NCBI RefSeq assembly: GCF_050947335.1
Contig: NC_134989.1
Location: 1,977,501-2,041,500 of the forward strand
Origin: Megachile rotundata
Taxonomy: Eukaryota; Arthropoda; Insecta; Hymenoptera; Megachilidae
Length of the DNA stretch: 64,000 nucleotides
Direction: 5' to 3'
Part shown: positions 45,173 to 54,060 of the stretch, one piece after another
Layout: every line of letters starts with the position of its first letter
Numbering within the stretch: the first letter of the stretch is position 1
The notes under the pieces: model-generated
The model's database searches: none
The model's input: only the letters and a program-made list of their open reading frames with translations
Told to the model about the DNA's origin: nothing
Position numbers and translations under genes: made by a program

Positions 45173-46790
45173 CAGTGGGTCCAAAAAGTATTTGTACACC
45201 TAGTTTTTTTGCAATAACTTTATTTACATAAGTAACAAATACAAAAAAAATTGCTTCCATTAATAGCCTCCTATAAACAAAAATAATATGTACATTAAAA
45301 ACTTTTAATAATATGTTATAAAAGAATAATACAATAAATATAAAAATTTAAGGGCAAAAAAAGTATTTGTACACTTATAATTCTATTGCTAAACTTTGAA
45401 AGAATGCACATACCCTCGTGACATTGATCAAAATGTAAACATTTGTTTATTTACACATTGGTTTCGACCTTCTCACGACGTTAGTACGTCTGTGAACAAC
45501 GTAGAGAAACCATGGCAAGCAAGAAAAGTGAAATATCTGTATCGCTGCGAGATCGTGTGATTTTTCATCGGAAAGGTGGGGAAAGTTACCGAAAAATTGG
45601 CAAAGCTCTAAATTTAAACTTCACAACAGTGCAATATATTGTTAAGAAGTATGAAGAAACGGGAAGTACGGACAATAGGCCACGATCAGGTCGGCCGAAA
45701 ATACTTACAGATAGAGAACGTCGGAGTGTTATTAAAGAAGTTACAAAATTTCCATTTATTAGTGCTCGAACTTTATGCAATGATGTCGCATCAACATCAG
45801 GAAAGAATGTTTGTCCTCAAACTATTCGAAACATTTTGCACTCCGCTGAAATATATGGTAGAGCTGCTAGAAAAAAGCCCTTTATAAATAATGTGAATAG
45901 GGAGAAACGGTTAGGATTCGCTAAAACGTACCTACAAAAACCAATTGAATTTTGGAAAAGCGTTATATTCTCAGACGAATGTAAATTTAACATTTTTGGC
46001 TTAGATGGGAAGAAATTTGTGTGGCGAAAACCCAATACCGAACTTCAGCAAAGGAACATCCACGCAACCGTTAAGCACGGCGGAGGAAATGTGATGTTAT
46101 GGGGCTGCATGGGGTACAATGGTGTTGGAAACATTGCGTTTATCGAGGAGTCAATGAATGCCGAAAAATATATCGACATATTGCGTAATAATTTACCCGA
46201 AAGTGCAAAGAAATTGGGTCTGAATAGGACTTACTACTTTCAGCAAGACAATGACCCAAAGCACACAGCTAAAAAAACGAAGGAATGGTTATTATACAAT
46301 GTCCCAAAACAACTGATTACACCACCCCAGTCTCCCGACATTAACCCTATAGAAAATTTATGGCACCTATTAAATATTGAAATAAGAAAAAGAAAGATAT
46401 CAAATAAAACAGATTTACAACGAATTATTTTACAAGAGTGGCCAAAAATATCTAAAGAAATTACAAAAAAATTGGTCGAATCTATGCCAAAAAGGCTAGA
46501 AGCCATTATAAATGCAAAAGGAATGCATACAAAATATTAATTAGGATCTAAACCATTAATAATTTGAAATTTTCTACTGAAGCCGTAAGTGTACAAATAC
46601 TTTTTTGGCCCTCAAATTTTTATATTTATTGTATTATTCTTTTATAACATATTATTAAAAGTTTTTAATGTACATATTATTTTTGTTTATAGGAGGCTAT
46701 TAATGGAAGCAATTTTTTTTGTATTTGTTACTTATGTAAATAAAGTTATTGCAAAAAAACTAGGTGTACAAATACTTTTTGGACCCATTG
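45173..46790 (+). mobile_element. Intact Tc1 element with 205-bp inverted repeats
   Basis: 1618 bp flanked by TA (45171-45172 and 46791-46792). The ends are CAGTGGGTCCAAAAAG and the inverse of CAATGGGTCCAAAAAG. The inverted repeats span about 45173-45378 and 46586-46790 and are nearly identical. Each contains the terminal box and a second inner box (GTATTTGTACACTTA), an arrangement seen in Tc1 elements whose transposase binds two sites per end. One complete transposase gene lies between them. Removing the element and one TA restores the copia frame exactly. Confidence 0.97.
45512..46540 (+). CDS. Tc1-family transposase, intact
   Basis: 342 codons without a stop, starting at an ATG in good context (ACCATGG). 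The N-terminus carries the paired helix-turn-helix DNA-binding region (about residues 10-115) with the GRPK hook at 60-63. The catalytic DDE domain follows: D155 (FSDECKF), the KHGGGNVMLWGCM glycine-rich box (189-200), D246 (QQDNDPKHT) and E281 (SPDINPIENLW). Exactly 34 residues separate the last two, so the triad is DD34E. Length and order match full Tc1 transposases, which excise the element and insert it at TA in the nucleus. Intact gene plus near-identical inverted repeats suggest recent, possibly current, activity. Confidence 0.96.
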   Translation: MASKKSEISVSLRDRVIFHRKGGESYRKIGKALNLNFTTVQYIVKKYEETGSTDNRPRSGRPKILTDRERRSVIKEVTKFPFISARTLCNDVASTSGKNVCPQTIRNILHSAEIYGRAARKKPFINNVNREKRLGFAKTYLQKPIEFWKSVIFSDECKFNIFGLDGKKFVWRKPNTELQQRNIHATVKHGGGNVMLWGCMGYNGVGNIAFIEESMNAEKYIDILRNNLPESAKKLGLNRTYYFQQDNDPKHTAKKTKEWLLYNVPKQLITPPQSPDINPIENLWHLLNIEIRKRKISNKTDLQRIILQEWPKISKEITKKLVESMPKRLEAIINAKGMHTKY

Positions 46791-46792
46791 TA

Positions 46793-47280
46793 TGTACATC
46801 AAATGGATGTTGTAGCAGCATATGTACAGGGCGAGTTAACACGTTCCATGCCAAGCCATTTTTGCCTGACTTGTCGTTCAGGCCATTTGATATTTTGACT
46901 AAAGATTAATATATTATCACACAATATTTCATTACATCCTCAATACATAAGTAATTCTTTTTTTCTTTTGTTCTATACTGCATTTTGTATAATGCTTCAT
47001 TTTTTAGGTAGAAATATAGTTTACAAAATTATATTTGTAATAAAATATATGTTTTCAGCACATTGAATAAATATGACTGCGTGTACCACTGGTGGTACAC
47101 GTGGCTTGACTATCAAGTTTACCGTGTACCACCGGTGGTACACGTGGCACGAAACGTGTTAATTGAAGAAGTATATATGGAGCAGCCAGAAATGTTCGTT
47201 CGTCAAGGACAGGAAGAAAAAGTGTGCAAACTGTTAAAATCCCTTTATGGATTAAAACAGTCAGGACGTCAATGAAAAAA
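46793..47280 (+). pseudogene. Copia reverse transcriptase middle part, split by a MITE
   Basis: Resumes after the Tc1 with HQMDVVAAYVQGE (about 46799-46835), is cut by the MITE at 46840-47158, and continues with IEEVYMEQPEMFV and CKLLKSLYGLKQSGRQ, the copia VYMKQPEGF / LYGLKQSPR block. A stop (about 47273) and a frameshift separate it from the downstream YVDDLI part. Confidence 0.88.
46840..47158 (+). mobile_element. TTAA-flanked MITE (family C), copy 2, inside copia
   Basis: 319 bp with ends CACGTTCCATGCCA and TGGCACGAAACGTG and perfect TTAA flanks (46836-46839 and 47159-47162). It is the same family as 34287-34548. At the right side are two copies of a 22-bp palindrome, GTGTACCACTGGTGGTACAC within 47080-47101 and GTGTACCACCGGTGGTACAC within 47123-47144. 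Removing it and one TTAA makes QGEL read directly into IEEVYMEQP. Confidence 0.95.
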
Positions 47281-48314
47281 TAGATAGTTTTATTTTAAGT
47301 AGCGGAGGTAGACGCACAGCTGCCGATCCATGCGTATACGTATTTGGAGTTGGAGAAGACCGCGTAATTCTTATAATTTATGTGGATGATCTGATTTTAG
47401 CATCGAGAAAAATGGAAAAACTTGAGGTGATCAAACAGAAGCTGAAATCATCGTTTAAAATGAAAGATCTAGGACCAGTGCACAATGTATTAGGAATTAA
47501 CATTAAACGAGAAGGAGATACTAGAAGAATTCAACTGTCGCAGGAGCATTATATTGACGAAATTAGTGAAAGATTTGGTATGCAAAATGCAAAAGGTATT
47601 GCAACACCAATTGAATCTAATACGAAGATTACGAAGGAGATGAGTCCCCAGACGCCTGATAAAGTACATGAAATGCAACAGAAACCATACCGTGAATTGG
47701 TTGGGGCCCTAATTTATTTAGTAAACGCCACACGTCTGGATATCGCCTTTGTAGTTGCTATGTTAAGCCGCTTCGTTGTCAATCCAGGAAAAATGCACTG
47801 GATCCTTACGAAACGTGTGCTGCGTTATCTTAAGGCAACGTCGAAGTACTGCATTACATATATAAAGGACGGCAATACTGGAAATACTACGTCATGTACT
47901 GGAAATCTGCTTGTTTTATCTGGTGGTCCTATAAGCTGGAAAAGTGTAAAACAGTCGTCGGTTGCTTTGTCGACTATGGAAGCTGAATACGCAGCTCTTG
48001 CTGAAGTGTCTCGTGAAATAATTTATATTAAAAGACTGTTAAATTACATGGACTTTGGTGATTTCGTATGTAATCCGATTGATGTCTACTGCGATAATCA
48101 AAGTGCGATCGAACTGGCAAAGAATGCCGTATTTCATAAGAAAAGTAAGCATATCGATATTAGATTCCATTTCACGCGAGAATTAGTAGAAAACAACGAA
48201 ATAACCGTACATTATTTGAGTACAGACTCTATGATAGCCGATATTCTTACTAAAGCGTTAAGCCGAGCGAAACATGAGCGTTGCGTTAAATTATTAAACC
48301 TATGTCACGAATAA
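47281..48314 (+). pseudogene. Copia reverse transcriptase C-terminal part and RNase H
   Basis: DPCVYVFG (about 47327) leads to the active-site box IYVDDLILAS (47370-47400). The long open frame 47382-48314 then carries FKMKDLGPVHNVLGINI, LSQEHYIDEI, YRELVGALIYL, TRLDIAFVVAMLSRF, ISWKSVKQSSVALSTMEAEY, CDNQSAIELAKN, KHIDIRFHFTRE and DILTKALS. These are the standard connection and RNase H blocks of copia. The last 310 codons are uninterrupted, the best preserved part of the element. Confidence 0.93.
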
Positions 48315-48360
48315 TGTTTAATTTTTTTAGTTGTTTCAGAACACATATCGATAGAGGGGG

Positions 48361-48587
48361 TGTTAAAATGATATCTATATGTGTTCTCCAATCTATGGAA
48401 AGAGGGCGCATTTATCTGTTTCTTTTGTTTCGCATCTTGTGCGTTGTTCGTCCAGTTCGCAATATGTCCTGGTTGAACCCAGGCGCGCTCGTGACTTTTA
48501 CTTTGTATAATTACATTTTGAATATATCTGATTAATTGTGTTCCAAACGTATTATCGTTTCATTCCACTGCACGCCAAACTCTGGCA
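48361..48587 (+). mobile_element. Copia 3' LTR
   Basis: Starts TGTTAAAATGATATC right after the polypurine tract GAGGGGG, 40 bp past the RNase H stop. It runs about 220 bp to the boundary with Tc1 sequence (ACATACACTCTAAATAAG, from about 48588). The terminal CA is probably in CTCTGGCA. No 5' LTR is present, so insertion age cannot be estimated from LTR divergence. Confidence 0.7.
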
Positions 48588-48612
48588 GTTACATACACTC
48601 TAAATAAGAAAA

Positions 48613-49390
48613 TGTTCCAACCGTTGGAACACGGTACGTGAGGATTCTGCTTGGAGAGTTTATGATAGGTCCGCGACAAAGGCTTTTTTTGAGAAAGACT
48701 TTTTCCTTACTTCCTGCAATACTCATTTACCTTTTTTCGTACAATAGCGTTAAATTTTTAGTTTCGTTTCGTCCTCGATAGCCAATTCCTGTCATAAATC
48801 CGGTAATTCTGAAGGGTCATTTCGACGGTACGTTCGTTACGGTACTTTACGGCCATCGGGCCTGAGACCCAGAGGAAAAACCCCGGCGTTGCCGGACTTG
48901 CAGATTTCTCACGTACGCTCTGGTACCGTCCCACCCCCCTAAAGAAACGCGCTAAGGGCGTAACGGAAGGGTGGGAGAAAGTCAAGGGACACGTTGATTG
49001 GAAAATCAAAAATTGAATGATGACCAATCAGCGTGTTTCCAAAACTTTCGCCAGGGCTCCTTAGCTCGCACGATCGAGAGCTAAGGGCAGAACGCATCGT
49101 ACGACAGAACCTATCTATCATTCGAACCAAACATATCTAACATTCGTACAGAACATCTCGCACATTCGAAGAGAACATAACTTTCAATAAGTCAACGTTA
49201 CGGACTTAACCATTTTCCGGAGTCAATCGTTCGGACTCACTTGAATCACTGCTTGAAAGTTAATTCCGCAGAGCAGCGCGTCGCGGAAAATCGTAATCGA
49301 ACGAGCCAGGAGACTTACAACCTCGTGGCACGGAAATAAAAATCCGTGCGATTAGTTCGCGACGCGAGTAACCTCGTACGAACGGTTACA
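48613..49390 (+). mobile_element. Solo LTR, diverged member of the second family, copy 3
   Basis: 778 bp beginning TGTTCCAACCGTTGGAACAC and ending GAACGGTTACA. The flanks are GAAAA and AAAAA (one mismatch). It splits the long inverted repeat of the Tc1 element: without it, CTCTAAATAAGAAAA joins AACTTTATGTAATATTAAG, as in the intact copy near 26080. It shares layout with copies 1 and 2 (GAGTTTATGATAGG and GAAGGGTNATTT segments) but is clearly diverged. Confidence 0.85.
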
Positions 49391-49736
49391 AAAAAACTTT
49401 ATGTAATATTAAGTGTCCGAATATTTTTTCGACACCAATATCGGGTCTAATTTCATTTATCATTTATTATGTAGAAAACAATAAAAAATAAAGTATTTAA
49501 TTTTACACATTTGTAAACTAGAATATGTGCTTTAACTCATTACGGATCAGAAAATTTGATAATCACATTGCAAGTAAGTACATAAAGCTTTAATTTCGGG
49601 AATACCATAGTGTCCGAATATTAAATCGAGCAACTGTACTTTACTTAAATAAAATAAATTTAAGTGTTTTAACTTACGTTTCATTAATAATATATTAACG
49701 ATTGCTTACACAAAATTAATTGTCAGATTATATATA

Positions 49737-50147
49737 CAGGGTGTTACCTGTAACGTAACTCACGATCTTTCTCCCACTTGGAATCACCTTACGAAAAAAA
49801 GTTTAGAACGATATTTGCAGGGGACGAAGTGCGCAATAAATATTAGTAAAGCAAATTTTGAAAACAGTTTGTTCTCTTGGCAAAGTCAAGATCACATTGG
49901 ATTTTTTAAAATAGCAACATACATTTTTTTTATTCATAACCTTAGAGAACATCGAGACGAATTCAGAACAGATATTACATGATATTTTTATTAACATATT
50001 ACTCGATTTACAGAAGACGAAATTCTTTGAAATGTACGTTCCTACTTTAAAAATTCCAGGCAGCCTTGACTTTGCCAAGGTAATAAACTGTTTTCAAAAT
50101 TTGCTTTACTAATATTTATCGTGAGTAACGTTGTAGGTAACGCCCTG
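49737..50147. mobile_element. Foldback-like MITE with TA flanks
   Basis: 411 bp with TA on both sides (49735-49736 and 50148-50149). The ends CAGGGTGTTACCTGTAACG and the inverse CAGGGCGTTACCTACAACG continue into long inverted similarity: AATATTAGTAAAGCAAATTT, AAACAGTTT and CTTGGCAAAGTCAAG recur inverted near the other end. It is non-coding and probably mobilised by a TA-targeting transposase. Confidence 0.88.
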
Positions 50148-51640
50148 TATAAAAAAAAATAAATTAACTCTTAAATAATAATCTGAGTTTCAAACAGTCA
50201 ATTTCCATAGTCAATTTCAAATAGCACTTCATCTTTATCGTGACTGAATGTAATATACGTGATACATTGTTAATATAATCACTCTAATACCGTAAAACTT
50301 ATGACCAACTAGATACTAATATTGTACCACATGAAAGTGCTGCCACAACTGAAATATACAGCTGACGCGGCAACATTGCATAGAATAGTAGGTAGAAAGT
50401 AATTATTCACATAATCCAATTTCAAATATTAGGTCATGCATCAGACGAGCGGTCATAAATTACAAGTTGACTACAATTTTAGGAAATACACACAGCGATA
50501 AAAAAAACCTCGTTCTTCCCTGCATGTTATAAATATTTACGGAACGGCGCGGCGTGTGTTGTCTTTGCAGTGCAAACAAACGATTCGTTCGCTTTTTCGC
50601 TATGCTCTTCAAATTCATCGGTGAAAACAAACGAACGAAGTTGAGGGAAACCCGAACGTTCGGTAGAATCGTTTGTTCTAAAATTGACATATGTTCATTG
50701 CCTTTTTTTTGAATTTGGATTGTAATGAAAGTGACTCTCAACGTGTTGATTGTTATGTTGGTCACAGTAGGTGACATGTCACATGCAATCAAATTATATA
50801 ATTGATAGAAAAAAGCTATCTAAAATGAGTATATTATACTAACAGTGTAAGGTAGCAAATTGGGAGTTTAAGTTTGGAAATTAAATACTTACATGTCTGT
50901 TATACTTGGAATTCAACATATTTTATTACACATTTTCATGTTTACTTTTTCATTTAACTGACTAGTCATAATGGTGATTTTGTAATGTGTCAAATGTTAA
51001 GAAATAAAAATATAAATTATTAAATATTATATACTGAACGTAATGTTGATGATTAATATTGACCTAATTTATAATATAAATTTTTTCTGGCCTTATAAAT
51101 TATACAGAAATGTTGCCAAATATGGAACACTATACATAATATGAAACAATGCCATTTTGTAAAATCAAACAAATGAATATCTGACAAACAGCTAGATTAA
51201 ACGCTATTCTAGTATAGTAATCTGGCAAAAACATATTGTTGCTGTACAAGAATTTGTTGACAGTGTGTAAATTGGATATAATTTTTTATTTATGACCATT
51301 TACCAATATTTACCAGTTTTTGTTTTTCACTTGTTGACATTTGTTTGCGATGTCTATAAATGTTTGTTGTGAACTACATACCGTGTTTCGAACTCTGTAA
51401 AATTTCCAATATGGACACTAAACAGTGGTGCAAGTCTGAAATATGTCGTATTTCAATATTACTTAAATATTTTTACCTCAGGCTCTATATTTTTGTGATA
51501 CTCTAGTGAATAGAGAAATACAAATTAAATACTAAATATTGAGTACAACCCTAAAATCATGGAAAATGCTTTCAATTAGTAATTTTATTTTTCATAAATC
51601 TATTAAACAATTTTTATAATATTTAAATGTCCGTTACTAA
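50148..51640. other. AT-rich DNA, no recognised gene
   Basis: A less AT-rich patch (about 50510-50660) contains TTATAAATA and several AACGAACG/CGTTCG-type phrases, with a 110-codon minus-strand frame that has no known motif. The rest is AT-rich without features. Confidence 0.4.
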
Positions 51641-52620
51641 CAAGGGACATCACCAAGGTGTCACACGCGGATTTTAATGAAATTGACATATGTGGTAGCT
51701 TTTTAAAAATCATTTGACACGCATTTTTTTATATCTGCGGACATGCATGTTGAGGCGGTGAAAATAGCCCTCAAAGTTCGGGGTTGAAAACACATTTTCT
51801 TTAAGGGGGCAATACCTTTAGAATCTTGAAAAATTAAACAATTTTTTTTTCTATAAAATGTTAGTGTAACATCTTAAAAATATTGTCTCAAAATTTTAAA
51901 GTGAAATACGAAGCCCTTTTGAAGTTATGGCCGATTAGCGCCGCGAGTATTCACGCGTTCAATGCGGAGGATTGAAACTTTAAACGCGTTTTTCTCAAAA
52001 CTACATTTTTACAATTGGTGTGGCTGATAACTCAAAAACTAGTTTATCAATCGCGCTCAAATTTTTTGCACATATCTATGACAATAGTGTCTAACATATG
52101 AACCTAAATTATGAAATAAATTGAACATTAAAGTCCTTTTTTATTGCAAAACATTGCAAAAATTTTTAGTAAAATTCAAAGTTTTTCTTTGAAAGCGCGC
52201 CATTTCTTTAATTTTACACATTTTGAACATATCTGAGGTTCATCTACTAACTGTGAATGTTAGTTTTCGAAACATTGTCTGCAAACTTGCTTCAGACCAA
52301 TATATCTAAAGCTAGAACCCACACCGATTCACGAGACGCGCCCAAACACTTCCAGATAGGATTGTTATAATTCCGCCATTTTTAAATGTATTTGAAAACA
52401 AAAAATATGTGTAATAGGCAATAGTTATAATAAATTATACCTGATATTTCAAAAACGCAAAACAAAGATATCCTATACAAAAAAATTCACAAAAATCAGC
52501 TTATTTTCATCGGTCTAAAGGTATTGCCCCCCTTAATATCTCGGAAAGTAGAAGGTGTAGGAAGGTGAATTTTTTTTTAAACTGTGTAGTTTTTAGTCAG
52601 GAATTTAGTTAGTGACAAAA
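51641..52620. repeat. Interspersed repeat interrupted by a TTAA element
   Basis: 51641-51800 and 52533-52570 together match 56940-57135 in inverted orientation: GGGACATCACCAAGGTGTCA, TGGTAGCTTTTTAAAAATCA, CGGACATGCATGTTGAGGCG, and TTTAATATCTCGGAAAGTAG when the insert is removed. A more diverged copy lies at 36930-37120. Confidence 0.85.
51805..52532. mobile_element. TTAA-flanked non-autonomous element (family E)
   Basis: 728 bp with ends GGGGGCAATACCTTTAGA and the inverse, and perfect TTAA flanks (51801-51804 and 52533-52536). The uninterrupted host sequence is present at 56960-56985. Internally it has GCGCCGCGAGTATTCACGCG and AAACGCGTTTTTCTCAAAAC but no coding frame. The G-rich 5' end differs from the CCC/CAC ends of families A-D. 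Confidence 0.92.
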
Positions 52621-53973
52621 ATTTCGGGAGAAATTATTTATTTAAATAATATATTAAAAAATTGGACTTTTTTTTCAATTTTTCACCCTAAATACAGTTC
52701 GATTTTTTTGCAGATTTGGGTACGAAAAATATGGATCAAAATAGGGGATACGTGTTTTTGGAATTTTTTGTTTATTGCAATTTAGCAATAATTATTACAT
52801 ATACAATTTTCTCCTACTTTTTACGGAGAAATGTTTTGAGATTTGTTTTCGAAGAGGGCGAGCCCTTTTTAACGATAATTTGTCACGTTTTTAACAATTG
52901 AACAATATCAGATGTGTAGGAGGGCATTAACCTGGGCCGATCATATGTTTGGGCGCGCTTAGAAAAACACTGCATTACAGCCGTTCGAGGGATTGCCGTT
53001 AAGCAGTGCGAATGCGATAGTGCGAATGCAAAGTATGGATGCGGGTGAACAAAGGAAACATTTGACGAGCGAAAGAGAGAGAGAACATGTAAAGAAAGAG
53101 GGAAGGTAGATTGCGAGAGGGTCAAGGCATGAGAATCGAAACGGAGCAGTTTTTGGAAAGAAGCGAATGCGAGTACAGCGAAACGGTAATAGCGATAACA
53201 GCGATCATTTGAAATTTTTGTATACGGTAGCGAAATAGAATTACTCATTCACTTCATCGGATAATTCCTTTTTATTTGCTATCCCGCACCCCGTTCCTAC
53301 AGATGTTTATTGTTTCATCGGTAGCTAGGGAAGGTCCAGCGGGCAGGTATAAGTCCGCCGCGGTACCAGTCGTCGTAATACGGAACATAGGTTTCTATGG
53401 CCAATGAAACTTTTAGCCGAACGTATAAGTTTATTTATATGACTTTTAATAATTTGAACGGAAATGTTCCTTGTTTAAATGATTCGGTATCTTTGAAAAG
53501 AGCTGGAGATTTGAGCAGTGCGCTGCTGTTCTTTCTTGGTTTTTTATACGTTGCTAAAGTGGAAGTGGGAAATTTCAGAAATTTGTATTGGTCGTCGTAA
53601 TCCGAACAAGGGTAAGTAAGTAAATTATTCCAAAATATACTGTTGCAGGAAAGTGGGTATAAATAAGTATATGGTAATTGTATTATTGTTTCCCTTTTTG
53701 AACATTTGTAAAATTTATTTTTTATAAGTATGTATGTTAATCCTATTAATGTTATAAACATTTTAATGAAAATATTTATCTCTAATAAGCAGGAAGAACA
53801 CATAAATCGAAACAAAGTTAAACTAGCACAAAACATAACAGATGCAATTGACATGTATAAAGAATAGGCATATGCAGATATTGAAATGCAACAAGAGGTT
53901 ATATTTAATGACTTGGCTTATCTCTAAATCTTGCCTATTTTTGCGAATTAAGAGGACATAGAACCACCTTCTA
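52621..53973. other. No recognised gene
   Basis: A 121-codon minus-strand frame (52883-53248) is Ser/Phe-rich, in a purine-rich plus-strand tract, with no domain that I recognise. 53300-53400 is less AT-rich (AAGTCCGCCGCGGTACC). I see no RNA gene or repeat match. Confidence 0.35.
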
Positions 53974-54060
53974 TTAGGGTGTCCCATAAGTTTCTTCCCT
54001 TTTTTTGATGCGAAATGAATACACGATATTTGTTGTTTAAGGTTGATTTATTATGTTATA

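Larger units (their letters stand above)
41917..48587 (+). mobile_element. Copia retrotransposon remnant, heavily nested
   Basis: A 5'-truncated Ty1/copia element in plus orientation. The order is zinc knuckle, protease, GAG-pre-integrase, integrase, reverse transcriptase, RNase H, then a polypurine tract (GAGGGGG, about 48354-48360) and a 3' LTR starting TGTTAAAATG. This gene order (integrase before RT) defines copia. It is interrupted by a TTAA MITE (42634-42935), a solo LTR (43498-44109), a possible LTR (44266-44602), an intact Tc1 (45173-46790) and another TTAA MITE (46840-47158). Gag and the 5' LTR are missing. Confidence 0.92.
41343..49636 (-). mobile_element. Long-TIR Tc1 element split by a copia insertion
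   Basis: The left end (41343, CAGTTACTCG after TA) and right end (49636, inverse CGAGCAACTG before TA) are inverted copies. They share ATATTCGGACAC, TAATATTACATAAAG and CTTATTTAGAGTGTATGTAAC, with the right copy running about 270 bp once the solo LTR in it is removed. The same family copy at 25828 starts identically. Between the ends lie the C-terminal half of a Tc1 transposase (41440-41910) and then copia sequence (about 41917-48587). The simplest reading is one Tc1 with long inverted repeats that received the copia element, with loss of the N-terminal half of its gene. Independent insertions in opposite orientation remain possible. Confidence 0.6.

Noticed and set aside
46589..46909. Frame crossing the right inverted repeat of the intact Tc1
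   Set aside because: It runs through the terminal repeat and into copia sequence, so it cannot be a real gene.
52883..53248. 121-codon minus-strand frame
   Set aside because: Ser/Phe-rich composition follows from the purine-rich opposite strand. No domain and no repeat copies.
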